A program made the translations under genes and the position numbers. From contig DASVBU010000015.1 of assembly GCA_036375695.1 (NCBI GenBank), positions 1-39,152 of the forward strand: DNA of 39,152 bases, read 5' to 3'. This stretch comes from ZC4RG35 sp036375695. GTDB taxonomy: Bacteria > Actinomycetota > Acidimicrobiia > Spongiisociales > ZC4RG35. The first letter of the stretch is position 1; each line of letters starts with the position of its first letter. Below are positions 15,947 through 24,560 of the stretch, piece by piece. The notes under the pieces were generated by a model. It made no database searches and was not told where the DNA came from. It saw nothing but the letters and a program-made list of their open reading frames with translations.

Positions 15947-16935
15947 TTGCCCGTGCCGTTGCCGTTCCCCGAGTTGTTCCCGGGTCCTTGGTTGGGGTTG
16001 CCGTTCCCCTTCCCCTGACCGCTCCCTGACTTGTTTCCCGGTCCCTGGTTCGGATTCTCAGGGCCGGGACCCGCTTTTCCCGGGTCCTCCGGGGGCCCTC
16101 CTTGACCTCCCTTGCCCTGCCCCTCGTCGTTGCCGTGCCCGGATTGGTTGTCGGGGTTGGGATTGCCGGAGTTCCCGGGACCGGCATTCGGGTTCTGGTT
16201 GCCGGGCTCCTCGCCGGGTGTCTCGTTGCCCTGCCCGGACTGGCCGTTCCCCTGGCCGGGGTTGGTGTTGCCGTTGCCCGAGTTGTTCCCCGGCCCGGTG
16301 TTGGGATTGCCGTTGCCCGGCTGGTTCTCCGGATCGAGCCCGGGCGGAAGAGTCTCGGCGATCTCATCGAGGATCTCGGCGGTCTCGGCGGTCGGACCGG
16401 ATGCGGCCAGGTCTGCGACGAGGCCCGACACCCGGGTCAGGTTGGCTTCGATCTCGTCGGGACCGGCGCCGCGCATCGAATCGGCGAGGTGCTGCGTGGC
16501 CAGATCCACATCCCCACGCTCCCCGAGGATCTCGGACTCGGTGAGCCGCTCGGCGAGACCACCGTTGCCGATGCCCACCCTCTCGAAGAACCGGTCGACC
16601 GGATAGAGGACATCATTCGGCGAAGAGGCGTCGGCGAGCACGGCAAGCGGTGCCACGAGGATGAACGCCAGCGCCATGGAGACGGCAGCCGGGGCGAGTC
16701 TCCAGACTCGACGTGGCCTGGGAGCCTTGCGGGGCTCGTGGACGGGTGCCTTCTCCCGAGCAATGGCGGCGGCCTGGGCGATCAACACGGTGGGCGGCTG
16801 GGACGGTGCCAGGTTGCGCAGGGTCTTCATCTCTCCCACGGTGCGGGTGAGCAGGGCCAGGCCGGCGTCGCCGTTGCGACCGGTGATCACGGCTTCCACC
16901 TGGGCGTCGGTGAGATCGAAGCGATGATCGCTCAC
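15940..16935 (-). CDS. anti-sigma-like membrane protein with DUF5667 and Asn/Gly/Pro-rich tail
   Basis: A 331-residue protein encoded 4 bases overlapping an ECF sigma gene. Residues about 1-75 would be cytoplasmic (LTDAQVEAVITGRNGDAGLA); a membrane segment lies near residues 80-102 (APAAVSMALAFILVAPLAVL); a DUF5667-like outside domain follows (SSPNDVLYPVDRFFERVGIG). From about residue 205 to the end it is a low-complexity tail of GNGNPN, GPGN and GQGN units. The zinc anti-sigma HxxxCxxC motif is absent, so the cytoplasmic part is not a classic ZAS domain. Anti-sigma function is inferred from position and topology; the tail may sense or anchor in the cell wall. Confidence 0.75.
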   Translation of the reverse strand: MSDHRFDLTDAQVEAVITGRNGDAGLALLTRTVGEMKTLRNLAPSQPPTVLIAQAAAIAREKAPVHEPRKAPRPRRVWRLAPAAVSMALAFILVAPLAVLADASSPNDVLYPVDRFFERVGIGNGGLAERLTESEILGERGDVDLATQHLADSMRGAGPDEIEANLTRVSGLVADLAASGPTAETAEILDEIAETLPPGLDPENQPGNGNPNTGPGNNSGNGNTNPGQGNGQSGQGNETPGEEPGNQNPNAGPGNSGNPNPDNQSGHGNDEGQGKGGQGGPPEDPGKAGPGPENPNQGPGNKSGSGQGKGNGNPNQGPGNNSGNGNGTGKP

Positions 16936-17498
16936 AGGCTCACCTCCCCCTGCTCGATCTCGATCCGGATGGTTCGGAGGGCGCGATGTTGGAGAGCCTT
17001 CACGGCGCCAACGGTCTTGCCCACGACAGCTGCGGTCTCTTCCAGAGAGAGGTCCCCGATGACCCGGAGCGCCAGAACGACTCGCTGGTCTTCGCTGAGA
17101 CGGTCGAGGAGGTCGACGAGGCGGTCGGTCTCGACGCGTTCCATGGCTTCGTCCTCCACGTCGCCACCGGTCAACTCGGGGAGGGGATGGTCGGCGGTGG
17201 GGGGTCGCCGCCTGATCGCCCGCCGCCAGTCGATGGCCCGCCTGTGGGCGATCACGAACACCCAGGAACGGAAGGAGGACTCGTTGCCTTCGAACTTGTG
17301 GATGTCCCGAGCGACCTGGAGGAACACCTCGCCGGCGAGATCCTCGGCATCACTGACACCGAGGCCGGCGAGATACCCGGTGACCGGACCGGCGAGCTCG
17401 TGGTAGATCTCGGCCCAGGCGCTCTCGTCTCCACGACGCGCCCGTTCGATTCGGTTCGGTCGGCCGATCAGACCGACTCGGTCACGAAGTTGTACCAA
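16932..17498 (-). CDS. ECF-type RNA polymerase sigma factor
   Basis: A 188-residue sigma-70 family factor. Region 2 spans AWAEIYHELAGPVTGYLAGL, DAEDLAGEVFLQVARDIHKF and SFRSWVFVIAHRRAIDWRRA; region 4 spans LLDRLSEDQRVVLALRVIGD, LSLEETAAVVGKTVGAVKAL and QHRALRTIR. There is no region 1.1 or 3. The start is TTG with an AGGGGA ribosome binding site 5 bases upstream (minus strand). It overlaps the downstream membrane protein (ATGA), typical of sigma/anti-sigma pairs. The paired tadE promoters on either side are its likeliest targets. Confidence 0.9.
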   Translation of the reverse strand: MVQLRDRVGLIGRPNRIERARRGDESAWAEIYHELAGPVTGYLAGLGVSDAEDLAGEVFLQVARDIHKFEGNESSFRSWVFVIAHRRAIDWRRAIRRRPPTADHPLPELTGGDVEDEAMERVETDRLVDLLDRLSEDQRVVLALRVIGDLSLEETAAVVGKTVGAVKALQHRALRTIRIEIEQGEVSL

Positions 17499-17617
17499 CG
17501 AATCCCCTGTTCACACCCATCGACAGGTTAGGTGAGCCACCGCCCCGTTCAATGCTCACTCTCAGTGGTCCTGTCTAGTCCATTCGGGATAAAGCAGACA
17601 TAATTCGGCCTCCGCCC

Positions 17618-17646
17618 GTAACCCCTTGAGTGGACCCGTCGATTAC
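17618..17646 (+). promoter_or_regulatory. ECF-like promoter of the second tadE gene
   Basis: GTAACC (17618-17623), 16 bases, then CGATTAC (17640-17646), ending 6 bases before ATG 17653. Box sequences, spacer length and distance to the start codon match the site at 13935-13963; the spacer bases mostly differ apart from a shared CCGT next to the -10. A second possible box, CATAAT at 17599-17604, lacks a convincing -35. Confidence 0.6.
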
Positions 17647-17652
17647 GGGGAC

Positions 17653-18117
17653 ATGAGGGCTCGGGAGGCCAGGCACCTGTTCGCGTCGCGGTTCGCGCGC
17701 GGTGAGCGCGGGGCGAACCTCGTCGAGTTCGCCATCGTCATGCCATTGCTGCTCCTCCTGTTGCTCGGGGTGATCGAGTTCGGGTATCTGCTGGGGGAAT
17801 ACAACGACGTCCGTCATGGCGCCCGCGAGGGCGCGCGCCTGGCGGCGGTGAGCGGGACGGGCGACGACGAGGCAGCGCTCATCTCGCGGGTGTGCCAAGC
17901 GATGGATCTCACTGTCGGCAGCATGAACGTCGACTTCGACTCGTCCAGTGCCGACGTCGGTTCCACGGCTTCGGTGACCGTCACGGCCACAGTGTCGTCG
18001 CTGTCCAACCTCGGTCTCATCGAGATCTTTCTTCCCAACACCCTGGCGACCTCCGTCGAGTTCCGGCTCGAGCAGCCCAGACTGTGGAACCCCGCCGACG
18101 CGGTGGGATCATGCTGA
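17653..18117 (+). CDS. TadE-like pseudopilin (second copy)
   Basis: A 154-residue protein with the same plan as the first copy: a basic N terminus, ERGANLVEFAIVMPLLLLLL and VIEFGYLL, then VRHGAREGARLAAVSGTGDD and an outside beta-rich domain. Beyond the membrane segment the two copies differ, so the duplication is old or each pair was acquired separately. The ATG at 17653 is preferred to an in-frame TTG at 17626 because it sits 6 bases after the promoter -10, exactly as in copy one. It overlaps the next gene by 7 bases. Confidence 0.84.
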   Translation: MRAREARHLFASRFARGERGANLVEFAIVMPLLLLLLLGVIEFGYLLGEYNDVRHGAREGARLAAVSGTGDDEAALISRVCQAMDLTVGSMNVDFDSSSADVGSTASVTVTATVSSLSNLGLIEIFLPNTLATSVEFRLEQPRLWNPADAVGSC

Positions 18118-19748
18118 GGTTCGTCGAGCGTCATTTGCCGGGTGACGAGAAGGGAGCGACTGCTCTCTTCGTCGCCTTGTGCCTGACGCTGCTCATGGGG
18201 ATCGCAGCGGTGGCCATCGACCTCGGCTTCGGGTTCAACGAGAGGCGGCAAAGCCAGACCGCGGCGGACATGGCCGTGATGGCAGGAGCAACCGAGATCG
18301 TTCTGGGCGGAACACAGGAGGACGTGGTCAACCAGGTGCTCGCCTTTGCTCGGGCCAACACCAACATCACTTACTCGGACGAGGAGTGGCGGGACCTCTG
18401 GTTGAGCTGCGCCGACCCGGATCGCATTGGCTTCGACGTCGGGACGGGGACGCCGGTCGATTTCCAGCCGATGCCAGCGCCAGCGGCGTGGGGAGGCGGC
18501 GACCTGGACTGCATCAGTTCGGTGGCCAGCTATCTGAGGGTCCGACTTCCCGATCAGGTCATCGAGACCACGTTCGCCCGTGTGATGGGCTTCGAAGAGA
18601 TCAGGGCTTCGGCCGCCGCGGTCGCCAGAATCGATGCGGGAGAGGCTCTCGGGTCGATCGTTCCCTTCGGGCTGCCGGCAGGCACCCAAGCCGGGCACAT
18701 CTGCCTCAGCACCGGCTCGCACGTCTTCCCTCCGTGCGCCCCCAACGTCAGTGGATCGTTCGGAACCGTCGGCAGCCAGTTCTACGGGGACTACTACGGC
18801 AATACGAACGTTTGCCAGAACAATCTGAACAACCCGGCGACGATGCCGCAAAACGTGGCGCTAGGTCTAGACCACGCCGTGGCTATCTGGCCAACGGCTG
18901 ACGCAGCTCAAGTAGGCGTGAACCATGGAGACGACTTCCCGGGTCAGCAGATTGTGCGCAATTACCCGGGCATCGGATATGACGAATGTCGCGTGGTCAA
19001 TGGGGCCATCGTTCCCGCCAACGCGGGTCACGTCACGCCAGCCAATGCGCTTCTCATGGTGTCGGGAAACAGCGTGGCCGGATGGGTCTTCGACGGTCTG
19101 CTCGTAGGAGGCTCGAATGCGGGTGTCGGGTCATTCGAGGGGCGGCTCGTGCGCTCCGACGACCCAAACCCGACACGGACACTGAGAGGGTCGGGGCAGC
19201 TCAGTTTTCAGATCAACAACCGCGGACTGTGGGACTATCTCAATCAGACCAACAGCGTGATGCTGAACGGCACACCGGTGCCTGAGTGCAACGGGTCCGA
19301 GTATGGAGGGACGATCCTCGATCCGGCCGACCTCGAGGCCAAGGTGACGAAGATGCACGACTGTCTCCGGAAATACGCGCAGGCCTACGCTGGGGATCCG
19401 AACCCGCCTGTCATCTTCCGAGAAGCGATCGGTGACAACCCACGGTTGGTTTGGGCGCCGGAGTTCTGGCACGACGAGGTGCCCTCGCAGGTGTTCACTC
19501 CGATCCACAGCTTCCAGCTGGTGTTCATATCGGGCCTGTGGCTCGATTGCAGCAACTCCTGTGGCCTCGTGGCGTTCCCCGACGAGAACACCACTGACCA
19601 GATGAACCTGAACAAGAACCTGAACACCATGCGCAATGGGTTCGAGCAGTTGTCTGCGTTCCTGGTCCCCATCGAATCCGTTCCGGAGCAAGCACGTCCG
19701 CCGATCCCTGGGGAGCCCGCGGCGCACACGGCGACGCTGTTCCGGTAA
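18111..19748 (+). CDS. TadG-like surface protein (second copy)
   Basis: A 545-residue protein with the TadE/G-like N terminus (EKGATALFVALCLTLLMGIA, then AVAIDLGFGFNERRQSQTAA and DMAVMAGATE). The long outside part includes cysteine-bearing stretches (WLDCSNSCGLVAF, HICLSTGSHVFPPCAP) and a LVFISGLWLDC segment resembling GYLPVYLDTTLFGC in the first copy. I see no catalytic motif. It overlaps the tadE stop by 7 bases and ends at a strong hairpin. It probably forms a surface or pilus-associated unit with the adjacent TadE-like protein. Confidence 0.82.
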   Translation: MLRFVERHLPGDEKGATALFVALCLTLLMGIAAVAIDLGFGFNERRQSQTAADMAVMAGATEIVLGGTQEDVVNQVLAFARANTNITYSDEEWRDLWLSCADPDRIGFDVGTGTPVDFQPMPAPAAWGGGDLDCISSVASYLRVRLPDQVIETTFARVMGFEEIRASAAAVARIDAGEALGSIVPFGLPAGTQAGHICLSTGSHVFPPCAPNVSGSFGTVGSQFYGDYYGNTNVCQNNLNNPATMPQNVALGLDHAVAIWPTADAAQVGVNHGDDFPGQQIVRNYPGIGYDECRVVNGAIVPANAGHVTPANALLMVSGNSVAGWVFDGLLVGGSNAGVGSFEGRLVRSDDPNPTRTLRGSGQLSFQINNRGLWDYLNQTNSVMLNGTPVPECNGSEYGGTILDPADLEAKVTKMHDCLRKYAQAYAGDPNPPVIFREAIGDNPRLVWAPEFWHDEVPSQVFTPIHSFQLVFISGLWLDCSNSCGLVAFPDENTTDQMNLNKNLNTMRNGFEQLSAFLVPIESVPEQARPPIPGEPAAHTATLFR

Positions 19749-19773
19749 GAGATGACCAAAGGCCCCTTCGGTG

Positions 19774-19813
19774 ACGGGGGAGGGTCCGTGACGGCACGGC
19801 CCTTCCCCCGTCC
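19774..19813. terminator. terminator-like hairpin after the second tadG
   Basis: An 18-base stem with one G.U pair and one mismatch: GACGGGGGAGGGTCCGTG, loop ACGG, CACGGCCCTTCCCCCGTC. It lacks a T run. It separates tadG from the minus-strand tRNA-Lys. The remaining bases up to 19879 hold nothing else I can support. Confidence 0.55.
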
Positions 19814-19879
19814 CGTCGGAGCGCGTCGAATCGGTGGGAGAGGTAGGGAACTTGCCGCCGTGTGGTGGCGACACGCCAG

Positions 19880-19952
19880 TGGGCCGCCCGGGACTCGAAC
19901 CCGGAACACACGGGTTAAGAGCCCGCTGCTCTGCCAATTGAGCTAGCGGCCC
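19880..19952 (-). tRNA. tRNA-Lys (anticodon CTT)
   Basis: The minus strand folds into a standard cloverleaf: acceptor GGGCCGC/GCGGCCC, D stem GCTC/GAGC, anticodon arm GCGGG-CTCTTAA-CCCGT (anticodon CTT, lysine), T arm CCGGG-TTCGAGT-CCCGG, discriminator A. CCA is not encoded. Its first 10 bases overlap the end of an upstream same-strand protein gene. Confidence 0.95.
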
Positions 19953-20677
19953 GCCGGAAGTTTACTGCCGCCCCCCGGCTGGGCGAATCTGGCGTCGACG
20001 AGGTCGATCCACTCCATGATGGTGTGCCATGCGTCGGAGGCGCGCTTCAGCCGGACCGTGCACACGCCGTGAGGAAGATGGTTCTTGCGATGCCCTGTGC
20101 CGCGAGGCTTGATGTAGGTCTTGATGAAATGGGCATCGTGGAGGCCCAATACCGTCTTCCAATGCGCCCGGGCGGCGGCTTCGTCGTTGCCTTCGTGGAG
20201 ATGGAGGTGGAGAGTGAACTCCGCATCCGGCGTGAGGTGTTGCCGTGTCCACCTGACGAACAATCTCAGGACCCCAGGATCGGCGTTCGCCATGCTCACG
20301 CGGTTTCTTCCTTTGGCTCCCTCCGCCCAATAGAGGACTACGCCGGCCACCCATAGGGGATCCTGTATCAGCTCCTCCCCACGCGTCCGGGCCCTCCTCC
20401 GAAGGGCCGCGATCTCCTCACGTCTCTTCCGGCCCGTGTCCTTGGGTACTCCTGCCTGACTCGGGCTGCGCTCCTTGATCGCGGTGATCTGTTCCTCGGT
20501 GAGACGCACGTCCCGGCACCATGTGGCCAGCGTGGACTTCTTCACCGGGACGAGTTCCATGATCTCGCCGTAGGACAGCCCCGCCCGGCGCAGGTCACGA
20601 CCCAGTTCCGAGCGATCCCAGCGCGACAGCTGTTCCCAGATCCTCACCCGCTCGAGGATTGAAGCCTCGAGTTCCAT
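19943..20677 (-). CDS. unknown protein with HTH and possible endonuclease-like domain
   Basis: A 244-residue protein I cannot name with confidence. Residues about 25-65 look like a helix-turn-helix (RRAGLSYGEIMELVPVKKST, then LATWCRDVRL). A basic linker follows, then a domain with GVVLYWAEGAKGRNRVSMAN, FTLHLHLHEGNDEAAARAHW and HGVCTVRLKRASDAWHTIME, which recalls LAGLIDADG-like endonuclease folds; that link is from memory of similar proteins and is weak. The ATG at 20677 has -10-like TATGTT 6 bases upstream; longer in-frame starts would cross the tRNA-Pro side. Its stop codon TAG lies inside the 5' end of tRNA-Lys. Confidence 0.6.
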   Translation of the reverse strand: MELEASILERVRIWEQLSRWDRSELGRDLRRAGLSYGEIMELVPVKKSTLATWCRDVRLTEEQITAIKERSPSQAGVPKDTGRKRREEIAALRRRARTRGEELIQDPLWVAGVVLYWAEGAKGRNRVSMANADPGVLRLFVRWTRQHLTPDAEFTLHLHLHEGNDEAAARAHWKTVLGLHDAHFIKTYIKPRGTGHRKNHLPHGVCTVRLKRASDAWHTIMEWIDLVDARFAQPGGGSKLPAGR

Positions 20678-20766
20678 GGTTGGAACATAAGACGGGGCAA
20701 GGACAGATCCAGTGGGGAGAACTGCCTGGGCGTCCGGGCCCAGCGGCGGTACCCTTTGAGCCGACA

Positions 20767-20840
20767 CGGGCTGTGGCGCAGCTTGGTAGCGCGCTTGCTT
20801 TGGGAGCAAGAGGTCGTCGGTTCAAGTCCGACCAGCCCGA
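20767..20840 (+). tRNA. tRNA-Pro (anticodon TGG)
   Basis: Acceptor CGGGCTG/CAGCCCG, D arm with GCGC, anticodon stem GCTTGC/GCAAGA around loop TTTGGGA (anticodon TGG, proline), T arm GTCGG-TTCAAGT-CCGAC, discriminator A. CCA is not encoded. First of four plus-strand tRNAs leading to tig. Confidence 0.95.
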
Positions 20841-20890
20841 CGAACCGAATCGCCCATTCGGGTCTCCCCTTTAGAATGGGCCAGACGTAC

Positions 20891-20961
20891 GCGGGTGTAG
20901 CTCAACGGTAGAGCTCCAGCCTTCCAAGCTGGCGGCGAGGGTTCGACTCCCTTCACCCGCT
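20891..20961 (+). tRNA. tRNA-Gly (anticodon TCC)
   Basis: Acceptor GCGGGTG/CACCCGC, D stem GCTC/GAGC, anticodon arm CCAGC-CTTCCAA-GCTGG (anticodon TCC, glycine), T arm GAGGG-TTCGACT-CCCTT, discriminator T. CCA is not encoded. Confidence 0.95.
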
Positions 20962-20992
20962 CTGAGTGGGTCGCCTCTCGGGTGACGCCCCT

Positions 20993-21066
<74 letters not shown>

Positions 21067-21084
21067 CCGCGATCCACTCGACAT

Positions 21085-21158
21085 GGTGGCCGTAGCTCAG
21101 TTGGTAGAGCACCGGGTTGTGGTCCCGGGAGTCGCGGGTTCAAGTCCCGTCGGTCACC
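21085..21158 (+). tRNA. tRNA-His (anticodon GTG)
   Basis: Acceptor GTGGCCG pairs with CGGTCAC (one G.T), and the extra 5' G at 21085 opposite C 21158 is the histidine-specific G-1:C73 pair. The anticodon arm is CCGGG-TTGTGGT-CCCGG with anticodon GTG. The T arm is GCGGG-TTCAAGT-CCCGT. CCA is not encoded. Confidence 0.95.
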
Positions 21159-21163
21159 CTCCT

Positions 21164-21190
21164 GAGCCGTCCGGCTGGGCCGGGCGGCTC
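21164..21190 (+). terminator. terminator-like hairpin after the tRNA cluster
   Basis: GAGCCGTCCGGC, loop TGG, GCCGGGCGGCTC: a 12-bp stem with one wobble pair, followed by GCGTTTGG. It lies between tRNA-His and the tig ribosome binding site and could end or attenuate transcription into tig. Confidence 0.65.
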
Positions 21191-21207
21191 GCGTTTGGAA
21201 GGAATCA

Positions 21208-22593
21208 ATGACCACCAGCATCACCGAGACCGGGCCCTTCGAGCGCCTGGTCAAGTTCCACATCGCCGAGGAGGCGATATCCGAAGCGAAGAAGACCGCG
21301 GCCCGACGTCTCGGCGAGGGGATCAAGATCCGTGGATTCAGACCCGGCAAGGCCCCCCTCCCGATCATCGAGGCCACCGTCGGCCCCGAGCGGGTGCGCA
21401 AGGAGGCTATCGATGAGGCGCTGCCCAAGGTCCTCACCGAGATCCTCAGGGAGCAGGATCTCCAGCCTGCCGTCACCCCTCGACTCGAGTCTCTGGACGA
21501 GAAGGAGGGCGGTGTCGAGGCCGAGGTGCGGGTCACCCTCTGGCCCACCATCGAGACACCCGAGTACAAGGACCGAAAGATCGTGGTCACCAGCCCCGCG
21601 GTCACCGAAGAGGAGCTCGACTCACAGATCGAGCGGATGCTCCAGCAGTTCGGGACCGTGGAGGAGGTGGAGCGCGCCGCCGGCGAGGGTGATTTCGTCT
21701 CCATCGACATCTCCGCCACCAAGGACGGTGAGCCCGTCGAGGACGCCACGGTCTCCGACCTCCTCTACGAGGTGGGCTCGGGAATGTTCCTCGAGGGGAT
21801 CGACGAGCACCTGATCGGCGTCGAGGCCGGGGCAGTGTTCGAGTTCACCGGACCGCTCCCGTCGGGATTCGGCGACCGCGCCGGCGAGGAGGTGCTGTTC
21901 GAGGTCACCGTCAACGAGGTCAAGGAGCGCGTCCTCCCCGAGCTCGACGACGACTGGGTCGACGAGAACACCGAGTACGAGACCGTAGAGGAGCTCCGAC
22001 AGGCCCTCCGCAGCCAGCTCGAGCTGATGAAGCTCCAGGCCTCCGCTCGGGAGTTCAGCGAGAAGGCGCTGTCCACCCTCCGCGACCAGGTCGACATCGA
22101 GATCCCGGATGCGCTCGTCGAGGCCGAGGCAGACGAGATCGTGCACAACTTCCTCCACCGCCTGGAGGATGCCGAGATCAGCCTCGAGGACTACTTCCGG
22201 GCAACCGGGATCACCGCGGAGGTCCTCGTCGCCGACGCCCGGGAGCAGGCGAGGGTCTCGATCCTGAACCGTCTCGTCCTCGAGTCGGTGGTCGAGGCGG
22301 AGGGGATCGAGGTCACGGAGGAGGACATCTCCAGGGCCCTCCAGGCCCTCGCCGCCCGGAGTAGTGACCCCGTCCGCTTCATCAAGGCCTTCCAACAGGC
22401 CGGTCAAGAATTGGCACTTGCCGGTGATATCCTCCGAAACAGGGCCCTGGACGTGATCCTGAGCAACGCCAGTCCGGTCGACGAGGAGGGGAACCCCCTG
22501 GACCTCACGATCGAAGCCCCGGAAGTCGTCGGCGAGGTTGTTACCGACGAGGTAGTCGAAGGCGAAGTGGTCGCCCTGGAGGAAGAGGAATGA
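21208..22593 (+). CDS. tig: trigger factor
   Basis: A 461-residue ribosome-bound chaperone and peptidyl-prolyl isomerase that meets nascent chains at the exit tunnel. The ribosome-binding loop is visible as IRGFRPGKAPLPII near residues 45-58. The central FKBP-like domain follows (GDFVSIDISATKDGEPVEDA to GFGDRAGEEVLFEV), then the helical C-terminal chaperone domain. The tail is acidic (VVTDEVVEGEVVALEEEE). The Shine-Dalgarno GGAAGGA is 5 bases before the ATG. It overlaps clpP by 4 bases; tig-clpP-clpX is a classic quality-control operon. Confidence 0.97.
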   Translation: MTTSITETGPFERLVKFHIAEEAISEAKKTAARRLGEGIKIRGFRPGKAPLPIIEATVGPERVRKEAIDEALPKVLTEILREQDLQPAVTPRLESLDEKEGGVEAEVRVTLWPTIETPEYKDRKIVVTSPAVTEEELDSQIERMLQQFGTVEEVERAAGEGDFVSIDISATKDGEPVEDATVSDLLYEVGSGMFLEGIDEHLIGVEAGAVFEFTGPLPSGFGDRAGEEVLFEVTVNEVKERVLPELDDDWVDENTEYETVEELRQALRSQLELMKLQASAREFSEKALSTLRDQVDIEIPDALVEAEADEIVHNFLHRLEDAEISLEDYFRATGITAEVLVADAREQARVSILNRLVLESVVEAEGIEVTEEDISRALQALAARSSDPVRFIKAFQQAGQELALAGDILRNRALDVILSNASPVDEEGNPLDLTIEAPEVVGEVVTDEVVEGEVVALEEEE

Positions 22594-23207
22594 GAGCCGA
22601 CAACTACGTGATCCCCACAGTCTTCGAGCAGACGAGCCGCGGGGAGCGCTACTTCGACATCTACAGCCGTCTGCTCAAGGACCGCATCATCTTCCTGGGC
22701 ACCCCGATCGACGACTCCGTCGCCAACCTGATCATGGCCCAGCTCCTCCATCTCGAGTCGGAGGACCCGGACAAGGACGTCTTCCTCTACATCAACTCCC
22801 CGGGCGGCAGCATCACGTCGCTCTTCGCCATCTACGACACCATGCAGTACATCCGCCCGGACGTGAGCACGGTGTGCATGGGCATGGCCGCCTCGGCCGC
22901 CGCGGTGATCCTCGCCGGTGGCGCCCCCGGCAAGCGGTATGCCCTCCCGCACGCCCGCGTCATGCTCCACCAGCCTCATGGCGGTGCGCAGGGCCAGGCC
23001 ACCGACATCGAGATCCAGGCCCGCCTCATCGTCCAGATGAGGGAGCAGCTCAACCAGATCCTCGCCGAGCACACGGGCCAGCCGGTGGAGAAGGTCGCCA
23101 CCGACACCGAGCGCGACTACTGGATGCTGGCCGACGAAGCCAAGGAGTACGGCGTAGTCGATGGAATTCTCACCCGTCGGGAGCTCGCGGCAGTAGCCTC
23201 CAACTAG
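22590..23207 (+). CDS. clpP: ATP-dependent Clp protease proteolytic subunit
   Basis: A 205-residue serine protease that assembles into a barrel and degrades proteins unfolded by ClpX or ClpC. The catalytic triad is readable: Ser102 in GMAASAAAV, His127 in MLHQPHGG and Asp176 in TERDYWM. FLYINSPGGS and FDIYSRLLKDRIIFLG are typical. The ATG overlaps the tig stop (ATGA). Actinobacteria often have two clpP genes; only one is in this window. Confidence 0.97.
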   Translation: MRADNYVIPTVFEQTSRGERYFDIYSRLLKDRIIFLGTPIDDSVANLIMAQLLHLESEDPDKDVFLYINSPGGSITSLFAIYDTMQYIRPDVSTVCMGMAASAAAVILAGGAPGKRYALPHARVMLHQPHGGAQGQATDIEIQARLIVQMREQLNQILAEHTGQPVEKVATDTERDYWMLADEAKEYGVVDGILTRRELAAVASN

Positions 23208-23220
23208 GTCAGGAGGAGAA

Positions 23221-24492
<1,272 letters not shown>

Positions 24493-24498
24493 TATGAC

Positions 24499-24527
24499 TT
24501 GACGCGGAGCGTCGGTTGTGACATTCT
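24499..24527 (+). promoter_or_regulatory. promoter for the first leader RNA and surface protein
   Basis: TTGACG (24499-24504), a 17-base spacer, then CATTCT (24522-24527). The -35 is close to consensus. Transcription would begin near 24534, just before a CCACCAC/GTGGTGG hairpin (24537-24555) and the structured leader. Confidence 0.55.
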
Positions 24528-24560
24528 GTGGTCAACCACCACTATGCGTGGTGGGGGGGC

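Noticed and set aside
15946..16330. G/C-rich repeats as a DNA-level repeat array
   Set aside because: They encode the Asn/Gly/Pro/Gln tail of the anti-sigma-like protein; the units are irregular and vary in length, so the repetition is at the protein level.
17599..17604. CATAAT as the main -10 of the second tadE gene
   Set aside because: No -35 box is found at suitable spacing, whereas the GTAACC-N16-CGATTAC site matches the first tadE promoter in every distance.
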